From Deltaproteobacteria bacterium (GTDB lineage Bacteria; Myxococcota_A; UBA9160; UBA6930), in the NCBI GenBank assembly GCA_029261815.1, contig JAJDAQ010000179.1, positions 51,092 through 115,091 on the forward strand: 64,000 nt of DNA, in the 5' to 3' direction. Of the stretch, positions 47,115 through 57,623 are shown one piece after another. A program made the position numbers and the translations under genes. Every line of letters starts with the position of its first letter. The first letter of the stretch is position 1. Under the pieces are notes generated by a model. That model did no database searches, was not told the DNA's origin, and was given only the letters and a program-made list of their open reading frames with translations.

Positions 47115-47990
47115 TCAGGCGCTGCGTTCGCGTCGCAGCACACCTTCGGGTGCATCGTCCGAGCGCAGGTGCTCCCGGAGGGCTTCCCGCCAGGGTCCCA
47201 GGCGGATGCCCTCCTGTGCGGCCTTGTCGCAATCGAGTACCGAGTAGGCCGGCCGCGGCGCATCCACCGTGAGCGAATCACTCGAGATCCGTTCCACGTC
47301 GGTTCCCTCGTAGCCGGCCTCGTCGAGCGCCGCTCGGGCGAGGTCCCACCACGTGGCCTCTTCTCCGCCGTTCGCAAGATGATAGACACCGTGCGCAGCG
47401 CGCTCCACCAGCGCCAAGATCCCTTCGGCGAGGGCAAGAGCCCGTGTCGGGCGGCCGCGCTGGTCGTCCACGACACGAATCGGGTTACCCGCGGCTGCCT
47501 GGGCCAGGATGGCGGCCACGAAGTTCCGTCCGCGTCCGTACACCCAGCTCGTTCGCACGATCAGGGCTTCGGGCAATGCCGCCTGGACCCGCGCTTCGCC
47601 CTCGAGCTTGGTGCGGCCGTAGACCGAGCGCGGTGCGGGCGTCGCATTCTCGGCGAAGGGCGTCGCGCCGGTCCCGGAGAAAACGTAGTCGGTTGAAACG
47701 TGGAGCAGGCGCGCACCATGACGCGCACACATGGCAGCAAGCACCTCGGGCGCGAGCGCATTCTCGCGATGCGCGCGTTGTGGTTCGCGTTCGCACGTGT
47801 CGACGTGGGTCATGGCGGCCGCATTCAGGACGACGTCGGGAGCCACGCGCAGGAGCGCTGCCTCAACCGCACCGGACTCGCCAATGTCCAGTGCATGACC
47901 AAAGCCCTCCGCACGTTCGCCGAGGAGCTGCCCGAAGGCCGTGCCGAGCTGGCCATTCGCGCCGGTGATGAGGAACTTCATTGGACTCAA
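47115..47990 (-). CDS. rfbD: dTDP-4-dehydrorhamnose reductase
   Basis: 291 residues, SDR fold. '[20 protein letters not shown]' binds NAD(P)H, '[20 protein letters not shown]' and 'YGRTKLEGE' give the YxxxK catalytic pair, then '[14 protein letters not shown]'. Makes dTDP-L-rhamnose. rfbA/B/C are not in the window. ATG 47990, with an internal ATG two codons later; overlaps the SPOR gene stop by 4 nt and lies 14 nt before the decarboxylase. Confidence 0.9.
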   Translation of the reverse strand: MSPMKFLITGANGQLGTAFGQLLGERAEGFGHALDIGESGAVEAALLRVAPDVVLNAAAMTHVDTCEREPQRAHRENALAPEVLAAMCARHGARLLHVSTDYVFSGTGATPFAENATPAPRSVYGRTKLEGEARVQAALPEALIVRTSWVYGRGRNFVAAILAQAAAGNPIRVVDDQRGRPTRALALAEGILALVERAAHGVYHLANGGEEATWWDLARAALDEAGYEGTDVERISSDSLTVDAPRPAYSVLDCDKAAQEGIRLGPWREALREHLRSDDAPEGVLRRERSA

Positions 47991-48496
47991 CGTTCTCGCG
48001 ACAAGACCCAGGTCGGGAGACGGTGCTCGGTCTTCAGCTGTCGCGCGATGCGCGTCGCTTCTTCCCGGGTCGAGACTGGCCCGACGCGCACCTTGAACCG
48101 CGCCCCGCCCTCTTCCTCGGCGACATAGGACGGCAGCCCGAGATCGTCGAGTTGGCGAGACAATTCGCCGGCCGCCGCGCGCGTGCCGAAGGCGCCAACC
48201 TGGACGGCGAAACCTCCCGATCGTTGTGGCGGCGGCGGCGCTGCAACGGGTGCCGGCGCCGCAGGGGCGGCAGACGCCGTGCCCTCCACGACCTCGCGTT
48301 CCCCGGAATCGCCGGAGAGCGCCACGTCGGTCATGTTGCCCGACAAGTGCTCCATGACGAGGTCCGGCTCTTCGAACGCAGTCCCGGCAACCAAGCCGAC
48401 GCCGAAACCGGCAACGATCAGCAGTGCCGCTCCCGCTAGCGTCGCGATCCAGCCAGGGCCCGTGCGTTCATCGTCCGTGCGCGTACGCTTTGCCAC
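47987..48496 (-). CDS. SPOR-domain membrane protein
   Basis: 169 residues. One transmembrane helix ('WIATLAGAALLIVAGFGVGL', about 15-35), an Ala/Pro-rich linker, and a C-terminal SPOR domain (about 92-166: 'GFAVQVGAFGTRAAAGELSR', 'VRVGPVSTREEATRIARQL'). SPOR binds denuded glycan strands at septa and targets proteins to the division site. GTG start; shares one nt with the argS stop. Co-transcription with argS is a common arrangement. Confidence 0.85.
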   Translation of the reverse strand: MAKRTRTDDERTGPGWIATLAGAALLIVAGFGVGLVAGTAFEEPDLVMEHLSGNMTDVALSGDSGEREVVEGTASAAPAAPAPVAAPPPPQRSGGFAVQVGAFGTRAAAGELSRQLDDLGLPSYVAEEEGGARFKVRVGPVSTREEATRIARQLKTEHRLPTWVLSRER

Positions 48497-50229
48497 TACA
48501 TGCGCTCCGGGGCCGTCATGCCCAACAATCGAAGCCCAGCTGCCATCACGGACCGGACGGCGAGCGTCAGACCGAGGCGTGCGCGAGTCAGCCCCTCATC
48601 CTCGGTCAAGATCTCATGGCGATCCTTGTCCTGGTAGTAGGGATTGAAGAGCCCGGTGACTTCGCGGAGGTAATACACGATGTGATGAGGCTCGCGTGAC
48701 GATGCTGCCCGGGAGACCACCTCTGGGAACTCTCCGAGTTTCTTCACGAGTTCGAGTTCTTCGGGCAGCGCCAGGCGCGTGGTGTCGACCTCTTCCGGCG
48801 TCGGCATGGCGACACCGCGTTCCTCCGCCTGGCGTTCGATCCCGAAGGTTCGCGCGTGGGTGTACTGGAGTGAGTACGCAGGATTCCGCGTCCAGTCCTT
48901 CTCCTTTGCCAGATCAAGGTCGAAGTCGAGATGACTCTGAGCGCGACGTTCGATCATGAAATAACGAAATACGTCGACACCGATATCGGCCAGCAGCTCA
49001 TCGATGGTGATGAATGTGGCCTTCCGGGTGCTCTGCTTCACGGTGTGGCCGTCCGAAGACAACGTGACGAACTCGTGAAACAGGAACTCGATCTGGTCGG
49101 GATCGTGTCCCAGCGCCTGGACACCGGCCTTTACGTACGGACCCTGATCCTTGTGGTCGGCGCCCTGCACATCGATGATCGTCTCGAATCCACGACCGAA
49201 CTTCTCACGGTGATAGGCGATGTCCGGAAGCAGGTAGGTCGGCTCCCCCGAACTCTTGACGATCACGCGATCGCGGCCAAGGCCGAGTTCGGACGCACGC
49301 AACCAGGTCGCCCCATCTTCGTCGTACACCAAGCCGGAGGCCCGAAGATCGTCCAGCACGCGGTCGATCTCGCCAGCGTCGTAGAGACCGTTCTCGTTGA
49401 AATAGACATCGAACGCGATTCCGATGGAGTCGAGCGTTCTTCGGATATCGGCAAAAATGCGCGTCTCGGCTTCCTGGCGGAACCCGCCCTCGCCGGGCTC
49501 TTCCAACCACCCTTCGCCTTCGCGGTCACGGATCGCGGCCGCGATTTCGCCGATGTAGTCGCCCTGGTAGCCGTCGCGCGGGAAGACCACGGGCAGTCCG
49601 TCCAGCGTCTCGGGCCAGTCGGCCTCGGCATCCTGGAGTGCATCGAGCGGGGGCGCCGCCGCCTTCCCGAGCTGTTCCAGGTAGCGGGCGCGCACCGAAT
49701 CCCCCAGGACCCGCATCTGGCGACCGCCATTGTTGAAGTAGTACTCGCGCACGACGCTCCAGCCAGTGGCTTCGAGCAGACGAGCGACGCAGTCGCCCAG
49801 AATCGCCTGCCGTCCGTGTCCGACACTGAGCGGACCCGTCGGGTTCGCGGAGACGAACTCGACCTGCACCTTCCGGTCCTTGCCCTCATCCGATCGACCG
49901 AAGTCGGCGCCAGCACGCAAGATCCGGTCGAGCACGTCGTGCCATTGGCCGCCGGCCAGCCAGACGTTCACGAATCCGGGCCCCGCGATCTCGGCCCGAT
50001 CGATCAGGCCATCACCGGTTCCGAGACGCTCGATCAGCGTGGCCGCGATCTCGCGCGGCGATTTCCGCAGCCGCTTGGTCAAGACCATCGCCGCGTTGGT
50101 CGCAAAATCGCCGTGCTCCTGCTGGCGCGGAGCCTCGACCGTGACGCCCGCGAGGGGCTCGCTGTCGCCGGCCTCTGCAAGGAGGTCGGCCGCGGTCTGG
50201 AGGATCAGGCTTTCGAGGCGTTCGCGCAT
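48496..50229 (-). CDS. argS: Arginyl-tRNA synthetase
   Basis: 577 residues, class I. N-terminal tRNA D-arm domain, HIGH-like motif in 'ANPTGPLSVGHGRQAILGDC', KMSKS-like 'VKQSTRKATFITIDELLADI', and the C-terminal anticodon-binding DALR domain to RLLGMTAPERM. Full length. It is followed without gap by the SPOR gene. Confidence 0.97.
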   Translation of the reverse strand: MRERLESLILQTAADLLAEAGDSEPLAGVTVEAPRQQEHGDFATNAAMVLTKRLRKSPREIAATLIERLGTGDGLIDRAEIAGPGFVNVWLAGGQWHDVLDRILRAGADFGRSDEGKDRKVQVEFVSANPTGPLSVGHGRQAILGDCVARLLEATGWSVVREYYFNNGGRQMRVLGDSVRARYLEQLGKAAAPPLDALQDAEADWPETLDGLPVVFPRDGYQGDYIGEIAAAIRDREGEGWLEEPGEGGFRQEAETRIFADIRRTLDSIGIAFDVYFNENGLYDAGEIDRVLDDLRASGLVYDEDGATWLRASELGLGRDRVIVKSSGEPTYLLPDIAYHREKFGRGFETIIDVQGADHKDQGPYVKAGVQALGHDPDQIEFLFHEFVTLSSDGHTVKQSTRKATFITIDELLADIGVDVFRYFMIERRAQSHLDFDLDLAKEKDWTRNPAYSLQYTHARTFGIERQAEERGVAMPTPEEVDTTRLALPEELELVKKLGEFPEVVSRAASSREPHHIVYYLREVTGLFNPYYQDKDRHEILTEDEGLTRARLGLTLAVRSVMAAGLRLLGMTAPERM

Positions 50230-50246
50230 GAGGATCGATTCTTGGC

Positions 50247-50615
50247 CTAGCGGCCTTCGAGCGGGAATGGTTCGGGGTCGATCGAACCGGTCGTGTTCAG
50301 CCTGAGCATGGACCGAGGCGCCGCAAGAGGTCCCCCGGTCTCAAGGCCCCTGAGACGAACGACCGTCTCTCCAGGCCGGGCGAAGCCCAGATCCTCGCGT
50401 ATGGCGCGCTCCTGGGCGAGGGGGTCCGCCCTCAGTCCACGAATCTCGGCCTCTGTCTGGGCGATCTGCTCGCGAAGGGCGTCGATCCGGCCCGACACTT
50501 CCACCGAATCAGCACGCAACGACCACCACGCGCGAATCCCCGAGTCCGGATCCGACGCGGCAACGCCTACCGTCAGCGCGACAACGCCGACCGCAATCCC
50601 CACTTCTCGGAACAC
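50247..50615 (-). CDS. FtsB/DivIC-like septum formation protein
   Basis: 122 residues. N-terminal transmembrane helix ('VGIAVGVVALTVGVAASD'), a coiled coil at about 38-68 ('VEVSGRIDALREQIAQTEAE'), and the DivIC motif 'LAQERAIREDLGFARPGETV' ending in VRL. It resembles FtsB, which links FtsL and FtsQ in the divisome. GTG start with GGAGGGG upstream. The C-terminal about 40 residues are proline-rich and not in the family core. Confidence 0.75.
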   Translation of the reverse strand: MFREVGIAVGVVALTVGVAASDPDSGIRAWWSLRADSVEVSGRIDALREQIAQTEAEIRGLRADPLAQERAIREDLGFARPGETVVRLRGLETGGPLAAPRSMLRLNTTGSIDPEPFPLEGR

Positions 50616-50674
50616 CCCACCCCTCCGAAGCCGAGTCTAACCACCCGCTCCCACGGGGGCGAGCCGGTCATCGA

Positions 50675-51202
50675 TCACTCTGCCGGCTCGCGGACCAGGC
50701 GCTCGATCCGGCCCCGGTAGGCCGGCTCGTCCCATTCCCGGGGTCCGATGTATCGGGCCACCAGAAGGCCATCCCGGTCGATCAAGAAGGTCTCGGGGTA
50801 GCGGAAGCTCTGGTATCGGGAGGCGGCTTCCTTGTCGGGATCGAAGAGGATTGGAAACGTGAGCTCCATCCGATCCCGGAACGCCAGGACCTCCTCCTGA
50901 CCATCATCGACCGATACTGCCAGGAGTTCGAAACCCTCCGGTGCGAGGTCCTTGTAGAGACGCTCCATGGCCGGCATCTCTTCTTCGCATGGCTTGCACC
51001 ATGTCGCCCAGAAGTTGAGCAACACGACCTGCCCCCGCCGATCGCCCAGTGCGATCGGCGTTCCATCAAGGTCGGGGAGCGTGAAGTCGGGCGCCAGCGC
51101 GCCGACATCGGCCGGCGGCATGCTTCGCTCCGCAGACGCAACCCACAGCACGCCCAGCCCGAGGAAGAGCCCCAAGCCAATCACGCGCCAAGGCGGCGTC
51201 AC
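50675..51202 (-). CDS. TlpA/ResA-type thiol-disulfide oxidoreductase
   Basis: 175 residues. An N-terminal signal anchor ('VIGLGLFLGLGVLWVASA'), then a thioredoxin fold with 'LNFWATWCKPCEEEMPAMER' (WCxxC active site) and a cis-Pro later. Such periplasmic proteins reduce apocytochrome c or folding substrates. GTG start, 10 nt after rplQ. No heme-maturation genes are next to it. Confidence 0.88.
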   Translation of the reverse strand: MTPPWRVIGLGLFLGLGVLWVASAERSMPPADVGALAPDFTLPDLDGTPIALGDRRGQVVLLNFWATWCKPCEEEMPAMERLYKDLAPEGFELLAVSVDDGQEEVLAFRDRMELTFPILFDPDKEAASRYQSFRYPETFLIDRDGLLVARYIGPREWDEPAYRGRIERLVREPAE

Positions 51203-51212
51203 GCGCGCGTCG

Positions 51213-51596
<384 letters not shown>

Positions 51597-51601
51597 CGAT
51601 C

Positions 51602-52633
51602 CTAGCCTTCGCGCTCACGAGCGCGCTGCTCGAGTTCCTTGCGGGCCGGGTAGTTGTCGAGCGTCATCCCAAGGCTCAGCTCCATGGAGTTGAGTACATC
51701 CTTGATCTCGTTCAACGACTTCCGTCCGAAGTTCTTGGTCTTGAGCATCTCACCTTCGGTTCGCTGCACGAGCTCACCGATGTAGCGGATGTTCGCATTC
51801 TGGAGACAGTTCGCCGACCGCACCGAGAGCTCCAGTTCGTCGACCGAACGGAACAGGTGCGGGTTCAGCGGCTCCGGCTCCTCGAGTGCCGGCATCAGGG
51901 ATTCTTCCGGCTCGTCGAAGTTGATGAAGATCGCCAACTGGTCCTTGAGAATCTTGGCACCGTAGGCAACCGCGTCCGCGGGCTCGACGGAACCATCGGT
52001 CCAGACCTCGAGGTTGAGGCGGTCGAAGTCGGTCTCGCGACCCACGCGGGCCGGCGTCACCGAGTAGTTGACCTTGCGCACGGGCGAGAAGACGGAGTCG
52101 ATCGGGATCGTTCCGATCGGCATCTCATCGTCCTTGTTTCCCTCGGCGGCTCGGTAGCCCTTGCCCAGGTCGACGGTGCACTCCATCTCGAAGCTCGCGC
52201 CTCCGGTGAGCGTCGCGATCTTGTGCTCGGGGTTCATCACCTCGACCGTAGTCTCTTCCTGGCCCAGCTCGCCGGCTGTCACCACACCCTCACCGTCCCG
52301 AACCAGACGTACCGTCTTCGGTCCCTCGGCGTGAAGGCGCAGGCGCACCTCCTTGAGGTTGAGAATGATGTCACTGACGTCTTCGAGAACGCCCGGGACG
52401 GTTGAGAATTCGTGATCGACGCCCGAGATCTTCACAGACGTGATCGCGGCGCCCTGGAGCGACGAAAGCAAGACGCGGCGGAGCGAGTTGCCCAGCGTCT
52501 GGCCAAAGCCGCGTTCGAGCGGCTCGCACCAGAAGCGGGCGTAGCCGAGCCCAGGGCCCGAGCCATCCTCGGCTTCGAGTCGGCGAGGCCGGATCAACTG
52601 GCGCCAGTTCCTTGCGACGGTTTCCTGCTGCAT
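51602..52633 (-). CDS. rpoA: RNA polymerase alpha subunit
   Basis: 343 residues from ATG 52633 (an upstream in-frame start at 52687 gives 18 extra residues without homology). N-terminal assembly domain: '[20 protein letters not shown]'. The C-terminal domain at about 255-330 ('[20 protein letters not shown]', '[17 protein letters not shown]') binds UP elements. Expected place between rpsD and rplQ. Confidence 0.98.
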   Translation of the reverse strand: MQQETVARNWRQLIRPRRLEAEDGSGPGLGYARFWCEPLERGFGQTLGNSLRRVLLSSLQGAAITSVKISGVDHEFSTVPGVLEDVSDIILNLKEVRLRLHAEGPKTVRLVRDGEGVVTAGELGQEETTVEVMNPEHKIATLTGGASFEMECTVDLGKGYRAAEGNKDDEMPIGTIPIDSVFSPVRKVNYSVTPARVGRETDFDRLNLEVWTDGSVEPADAVAYGAKILKDQLAIFINFDEPEESLMPALEEPEPLNPHLFRSVDELELSVRSANCLQNANIRYIGELVQRTEGEMLKTKNFGRKSLNEIKDVLNSMELSLGMTLDNYPARKELEQRAREREG

Positions 52634-52661
52634 TGGGTTCCCCCTGGAGGAGTTCGCGCGC

Positions 52662-53291
52662 TTAGTAGCGCGAGTAGAGTTCGACAATCAGCTGCTCTTC
52701 GATGGGCAGCGTGATGTCTTCTCGGACCGGCATGGCTTTCACCGTGCCCTGGAAGTTGTCCTTGTCGAGTTCGAGCCAACCCGGAAGCGAGCGGGCTTCG
52801 AGCGTCTCGAGGGCCCCGACGATGCGCGTGATCTCGCGCGATTTCTCGCGAAGCTCCACCTGCATGCCGGGCTTCACGAGGAAGGACGGGATCGTGGCCT
52901 TGCGACCGTTGACACTAAAGTGGCCGTGCTTGAGCAACTGACGCGCTTCGTTGCGTGACGTCGCGAAGCCTAGCCGAAAGATGACGTTGTCCAGCCGCCG
53001 CTCGAGGAGCGCCAGCAGGTTGTCACCTGCACGGCCCTTCATGCGTGTGGCCTTGTGGACGGTGGCCGAGAACTGCTTCTCGAGCATGCCGTACATGCGC
53101 TTCACCTTCTGCTTCTCGCGAAGCTGGACGCCGTAGTCCGAGAAGCGCGGCCGACCCTGGCCATGCTGACCGGGCGGATATGCGCGCCGGTCCACCGAGC
53201 ACTTCTCACTGTAACAACGATCGCCCTTCAAGAAGAGCTTCTGACCTTCTCGCCGGCACAAACGGCAGGCAGGTCCTCGATATCGAGCCAT
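52662..53291 (-). CDS. rpsD: Ribosomal protein uS4
   Basis: 209 residues from ATG 53291. The zinc-ribbon 'C+' form: '[20 protein letters not shown]' and SEKC supply four Cys. The S4 RNA-binding domain ('[20 protein letters not shown]') follows. It is a regulator of the alpha operon in other bacteria. Confidence 0.98.
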   Translation of the reverse strand: MARYRGPACRLCRREGQKLFLKGDRCYSEKCSVDRRAYPPGQHGQGRPRFSDYGVQLREKQKVKRMYGMLEKQFSATVHKATRMKGRAGDNLLALLERRLDNVIFRLGFATSRNEARQLLKHGHFSVNGRKATIPSFLVKPGMQVELREKSREITRIVGALETLEARSLPGWLELDKDNFQGTVKAMPVREDITLPIEEQLIVELYSRY

Positions 53292-53305
53292 TGGGTTTCC
53301 TCGTC

Positions 53306-53689
53306 CTAGACGCGGCGCCGCTTCGGCGGCCGGCATCCGTTATGCGGAATGGGAGTGACATCCTTGATCACCGTCACGCGAAGGCCTGCAGCCTGCAGCG
53401 CGCGCAGTGCCGATTCGCGACCGGCACCGGGGCCCTTGACGTAGACGGAGATGGTTCGCACGCCGTGCTCCATCGCCTTCTTCGCGCAGTCTTCGGCCGC
53501 CGTCTGCGCGGCGTAGGGTGTGCTCTTGCGCGAACCCTTGAAACCGTGCATCCCGGCGCTCGACCAGGCGATCGCGCCGCCGGCCGGGTCCGTAATGGTG
53601 ATCATGGTGTTGTTGAACGTCGACTGGATGTGAGCCACACCCGTCGTGATGTTCTTCTTGACCTTGCGCTTCGCGCCCTTTTTGACCAT
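53306..53689 (-). CDS. rpsK: Ribosomal protein uS11
   Basis: 127 residues. '[20 protein letters not shown]', '[20 protein letters not shown]', and the C-terminal '[18 protein letters not shown]'. Complete and of normal size. Binds the 30S platform near h23. Confidence 0.98.
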   Translation of the reverse strand: MVKKGAKRKVKKNITTGVAHIQSTFNNTMITITDPAGGAIAWSSAGMHGFKGSRKSTPYAAQTAAEDCAKKAMEHGVRTISVYVKGPGAGRESALRALQAAGLRVTVIKDVTPIPHNGCRPPKRRRV

Positions 53690-53707
53690 GAGGTCTACTT
53701 CCCGTCC

Positions 53708-54091
53708 TTACTTCTTGGTAGCGGGCTTCTTCTTGCCCGCGACGGTGCGCTTCGGTCCCTTTCGGGTCCGCGCGTTGGTGTGAGTCCGCTGTCCGCGCAC
53801 CGGCAGTCCGCGCCGGTGGCGCAGCCCGCGGTAGCAACCGATATCCATCAGCAGCTTGATGTTCTGGGAGACTTCACGACGGAGGTCACCCTCGACAATG
53901 TATCCCTGCTCGATGAGCTCGCGGATCCGGACGACTTCGCCCTCGCCCAACAAGTCGGTCCGCGTCGTCGTATCGATCTCGGCCTTCTCGCAGATTTCGG
54001 CGGCGCGTGTACGCCCGATGCCGAAGATGTAGGTCAGCGAGATGCCGATCTGCTTGTTCCGCGGGAGGTCGACGCCTGCAATTCGTGCCAT
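53708..54091 (-). CDS. rpsM: Ribosomal protein uS13
   Basis: 127 residues from ATG 54091 ([13 protein letters not shown]); earlier in-frame codons to 54148 lie inside rpmJ. '[20 protein letters not shown]' is the conserved tail, then a Lys-rich end KKPATKK. Located right after rpmJ. Confidence 0.98.
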   Translation of the reverse strand: MARIAGVDLPRNKQIGISLTYIFGIGRTRAAEICEKAEIDTTTRTDLLGEGEVVRIRELIEQGYIVEGDLRREVSQNIKLLMDIGCYRGLRHRRGLPVRGQRTHTNARTRKGPKRTVAGKKKPATKK

Positions 54092-54098
54092 GTCTTCC

Positions 54099-54212
54099 CT
54101 ATCCCTGTCGCTGCTTGTGCTTGGGGTTGTCGCAGATGATCCGCACAACGCCCTTGCGCCGGATCACCCGGCACTTGTCACACATCTTCTTGACTGAAGC
54201 GCGAACCTTCAT
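54099..54212 (-). CDS. rpmJ: Ribosomal protein bL36
   Basis: 37 residues: [20 protein letters not shown] then [17 protein letters not shown]. The three Cys and one His form the zinc site of the C+ form. Ends TAG, 7 nt before rpsM. Between this and adk only 27 nt remain, so map and infA are not here. Confidence 0.97.
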   Translation of the reverse strand: MKVRASVKKMCDKCRVIRRKGVVRIICDNPKHKQRQG

Positions 54213-54239
54213 GGCTCACCTCCCTGATCGCACTGCCCG

Positions 54240-54809
54240 TTAGGCGAGCGCGTTTTGGATCCGTTGGGCGACCGCTTCGATCGTCCCTTCTCCGCTGACT
54301 TCCGCGAGCACGCCGCGCTGCCGGTAGTAATCCACCAACGGCTCGGTCTTCTCGCGATATTCCTTCATGCGCACGCGGATCGACGCTTCGTTGTCATCCG
54401 CACGACCTTCGATCTCTGCGCGCTTCAGCAGGCGCCCGACGAGTTCATCCTCGTCCACGGTCATCGCGACACAGCGCTCGAGCGCGACGCCCAATTTTTC
54501 GAGCAGCCCGTCGAGGGCTTCTGCCTGGGCAACCGTTCGCGGAAACCCGTCCAGGATGAAGCCGTCCTTGGCGTCATCCTGGCGCAGCCGCTCCTCTGCG
54601 ACGCCAATCACGATCTCGTCGGTCACCAGCTTGCCCGCGTCCATGAACGCCTTGGCCTGCTGCCCGACTTCGCTTCCGGCGGCTACTGCGGCCCGAAGCA
54701 TGTCGCCGGTGGAAACTTGGGGAATTCCGAGCGAATCCACCAGCCCCTGGGCCTGGGTTCCCTTCCCGGCGCCCGGGGGGCCGAGCAACAACAGTCGACG
54801 GGCACTCAT
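54240..54809 (-). CDS. adk: Adenylate kinase
   Basis: 189 residues, short-LID form lacking the zinc finger. P-loop 'LLGPPGAGKGTQAQGLVDSL', 'DGFPRTVAQAEAL' for AMP binding, and 'LKRAEIEGRADDNEASIRVR' in place of a long LID. Overlaps secY by 4 nt. Confidence 0.96.
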   Translation of the reverse strand: MSARRLLLLGPPGAGKGTQAQGLVDSLGIPQVSTGDMLRAAVAAGSEVGQQAKAFMDAGKLVTDEIVIGVAEERLRQDDAKDGFILDGFPRTVAQAEALDGLLEKLGVALERCVAMTVDEDELVGRLLKRAEIEGRADDNEASIRVRMKEYREKTEPLVDYYRQRGVLAEVSGEGTIEAVAQRIQNALA

Positions 54810-56125
54810 CGGCCGAGTCTCCCGCGCTGTCGTCCGCCGCCGCCGCCCGACAGATCGTCGTACTGGCGAGAGACGAGGTGTGCTTCGACCTGGGACATCA
54901 GGTCCATCGAGACACCGACAATAATGAGGAGCGCCGTGCCGCCGAAGGCGAACGGAACGCCGAACTCGGTCGACAGGATGATCGGAACCAGGCAGACCGC
55001 CGAGATGTAGATCGCCCCCACCGACGTGATGCGCGAGAGCACCTTGTCGATGAACTGGGCCGTGCTCTTCCCCGGACGAACGCCCGGAATCGATCCGCCA
55101 GACTTCCGGATGTTGTCCGCCACATCATCCGGGTTGATCAGGATCGACGTATAGAAGAAGCAGAAGAAGACGATCAAGGCCACGTACACGAGGTTGTATG
55201 TGACACCGCCCATCGTCAGGTAGTCCTGGAAGAACTGGGTCACCACGCCACCATCGTCGCTGAACTGGGCGAGGGTGGTCGGGAAGATCAAGAGGGACGA
55301 AGCGAAGATCGGCGGGATCACGTTGGCCGTGTTCACACGCAGCGGGAAGTAGCTCATTCCGCCCTGCGCAACGCGCTTTCCGACCACGCGACGTGCGTGC
55401 TGAATCGGAATCCGGCGTTGGCCACGCTCGACGAACACGACGAAGGCCGTCAGCCCGATGATGAAGCCCATCAAGAAGATCATCTCGAGGAGCGAAAACT
55501 GGTCGGTGGAGACGAGGTTGTAGACCTGACCGAGCGCACCCGGAATCCCGACGATGATGCCCGAGAAGATCACGAGCGAGATGCCGTTACCGATGCCTCG
55601 TTCGGTGATCTGCTCGCCTAGCCACATGATGAAGGCGGTGCCCGACGTCAGTGTGATAATGGCCATGAGGCGGAAGGCCAGACCGGGTTCAACGACCGCG
55701 CCGGCGCCAAACTGACCGCTCTCGAGGGCGACTGCAATCAGCAGGCCTTGAAACGCTGCGAGCACGATCGTGAAGTAGCGCGTGTACTTGCTGATCTCGC
55801 GCTGACCACGCTCGCCTTCCTTCTTCAAGGTTTCGAGCTGCGGAATCACCACCGTCAGGAGCTGCATGATGATGGAGGCACTGATGTACGGCATGATGCC
55901 GAGCGCAAAGATCGACAACTGCTCGAGAGCTCCGCCGCTGAACACATTGAACAGCGAAAACACGGTCCCATCGAGCTGAGCGAACGTCCGCCGGATCACT
56001 TCGGAGTCGATTCCGGGCGTCGGGATCTTGGCCCCGATCCGGTAGACACCAAGCATCCCCAGCGTAAACAGGATCCGGCGCTGCAGCTCCGGGATCCTGC
56101 CGATGTTCTGGACGCCTCCAATCAA
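54806..56125 (-). CDS. secY: Preprotein translocase subunit SecY
   Basis: 439 residues with ten membrane helices. 'ISASIIMQLLTVVIPQLETL' is helix 2 region, and the 'KSGGSIPGVRPGKSTAQFID' loop contacts SecA or the ribosome. Starts 4 nt inside the rplO stop and is followed by adk. Confidence 0.98.
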   Translation of the reverse strand: MIGGVQNIGRIPELQRRILFTLGMLGVYRIGAKIPTPGIDSEVIRRTFAQLDGTVFSLFNVFSGGALEQLSIFALGIMPYISASIIMQLLTVVIPQLETLKKEGERGQREISKYTRYFTIVLAAFQGLLIAVALESGQFGAGAVVEPGLAFRLMAIITLTSGTAFIMWLGEQITERGIGNGISLVIFSGIIVGIPGALGQVYNLVSTDQFSLLEMIFLMGFIIGLTAFVVFVERGQRRIPIQHARRVVGKRVAQGGMSYFPLRVNTANVIPPIFASSLLIFPTTLAQFSDDGGVVTQFFQDYLTMGGVTYNLVYVALIVFFCFFYTSILINPDDVADNIRKSGGSIPGVRPGKSTAQFIDKVLSRITSVGAIYISAVCLVPIILSTEFGVPFAFGGTALLIIVGVSMDLMSQVEAHLVSRQYDDLSGGGGGRQRGRLGR

Positions 56126-56556
56126 GCCACGATCTCCACACTGCCGCCGGCAGCTTCAATCTTGGCGACGGCAGAGCCGCTCGCCTTGGTGACCTTGATC
56201 GTGCAACCCTTCGGCGCATTGCCATCCCCCAGCAGCTTGACGCGTGCCGTGGCCTTGCCGATGAGCCCGCGTCCTGCGAGGGCTTCGCCGTCGATGGTGG
56301 CGCCTTCGCCGAAGATGCCGAGGTCCCGGACATTCACCACTTCGTAGGGCTTGCGATGGATGTTCGTGAAGCCGCGCTTCGGAAGCCGACGCGCGATCGG
56401 CATCTGGCCGCCTTCAAAGTAGATCGGGACCTTCGAGCGCGTGCCCTGGCCCTTGACGCCACGGCCAGCCGTCTTGCCTTTTCCCGCTGCGTGGCCGCGG
56501 CCGACGCGCTTGCGTCGGTGACGGGCACCGGGGCGCGGAGATAGGTTGTCCAACAT
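56122..56556 (-). CDS. rplO: Ribosomal protein uL15
   Basis: 144 residues from ATG 56556, 'MLDNLSPRPGARHRRKRVGR' and 'FEGGQMPIARRLPKRGFTNI'. An open frame upstream to 56910 belongs to other genes. Two nt separate it from rpmD. Confidence 0.98.
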   Translation of the reverse strand: MLDNLSPRPGARHRRKRVGRGHAAGKGKTAGRGVKGQGTRSKVPIYFEGGQMPIARRLPKRGFTNIHRKPYEVVNVRDLGIFGEGATIDGEALAGRGLIGKATARVKLLGDGNAPKGCTIKVTKASGSAVAKIEAAGGSVEIVA

Positions 56557-56558
56557 TT

Positions 56559-56744
56559 CTAGGACTCCTCGACCTTCACCAGGTGCGGGACCTTGTTGAT
56601 CATTCCGCGAACCGAGGGCGTGTCCTCGACTTCGACGGTGTGGTTCATGCGACGAATTCCGAGACCCTTCAGATGGGCTCGCTGCCGCTTGTCGTACCCA
56701 ATGGCGCTCTTCACCTGGGTCACGCGAATCGTCTTCTTGCTCAT
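56559..56744 (-). CDS. rpmD: Ribosomal protein uL30
   Basis: 61 residues: '[20 protein letters not shown]', then '[20 protein letters not shown]'. Standard length and place; ATGA overlap with rpsE. Confidence 0.97.
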   Translation of the reverse strand: MSKKTIRVTQVKSAIGYDKRQRAHLKGLGIRRMNHTVEVEDTPSVRGMINKVPHLVKVEES

Positions 56745-57229
56745 CGCGCCAACTCCGCTTTGCGCTCTTCCGGATCGCGGAGTTCGCCGAGCGCCACCAT
56801 CGTGGCGTTTGCCACGTTCTGCGGATTGTTGGTCCCGATGGTCTTCGTGAGGATGTCGCGAACACCGGCCGACTCGAGAATGGCCCGAACTCCGCCGCCG
56901 GCGATGACACCCGTACCGGGCGATGCCGGTCGGAGCAGCACGCGGCCAGCTCCGGCGACTCCCACGATTTCGTGGGGAATCGTGCCCTCGACGAGCGGTA
57001 CGCGTCGCAGGTTCTTGCGCGCCTTGTCGACGCCTTTGCGGATCGCTTCCGGCACTTCGCCGGCTTTTCCGTAGCCGACCCCGACGATCCCCGCTCCGTC
57101 TCCTACCACGACCAGCGCGGAGAAGCTGAAGCGACGGCCGCCTTTGACCACTTTCGCGACGCGATTGATATGAATCACGCGGTCAGTGAGTTCGTACTCG
57201 TTGGCGTTGAGCCTTTCGGCTTGCTGCAT
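56741..57229 (-). CDS. rpsE: Ribosomal protein uS5
   Basis: 162 residues. '[20 protein letters not shown]', '[20 protein letters not shown]', and '[20 protein letters not shown]' are the dsRNA-binding and C-terminal folds. Followed by rpmD with a 4-nt overlap. Confidence 0.98.
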   Translation of the reverse strand: MQQAERLNANEYELTDRVIHINRVAKVVKGGRRFSFSALVVVGDGAGIVGVGYGKAGEVPEAIRKGVDKARKNLRRVPLVEGTIPHEIVGVAGAGRVLLRPASPGTGVIAGGGVRAILESAGVRDILTKTIGTNNPQNVANATMVALGELRDPEERKAELAR

Positions 57230-57240
57230 GGTCCCTCGCC

Positions 57241-57606
57241 TCAGAACTTCAGCCCGTTTTCACGGGCAGCATCGGCCAGGGCTTTGACCCGACCGTGATA
57301 AAGGAAGCCGTTTCGATTGAAGACGACTTCCTCGATGTTGTTTTCTTTCGCGACATGGGCGATTGCCTTGCCGACTTCGACTGCCGCTCCGACCTTGCCG
57401 CCTTCGCCCGCGCCAATTTCCTTGGAACGAGTAGAGGCGCTCCCGATCGTGTTTCCGCTGACGGGATCGACGATCAGGGCGTAGATGTGCTTGGCGCTGC
57501 GGTAGACCGTGAGCCGGTGACGGCTGGATCGCGCGATGTTGCGGGCAGACCGGTGCTTCCGAGCCTCCAGTGCCTGCTGCTTTCGATTGCGAAGTTTTCT
57601 CTGCAT
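57241..57606 (-). CDS. rplR: Ribosomal protein uL18
   Basis: 121 residues. '[20 protein letters not shown]' and '[20 protein letters not shown]' bind 5S rRNA. Normal size, between rplF and rpsE. Confidence 0.98.
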   Translation of the reverse strand: MQRKLRNRKQQALEARKHRSARNIARSSRHRLTVYRSAKHIYALIVDPVSGNTIGSASTRSKEIGAGEGGKVGAAVEVGKAIAHVAKENNIEEVVFNRNGFLYHGRVKALADAARENGLKF

Positions 57607-57623
57607 CTGTTGCTTCCTCTGGC

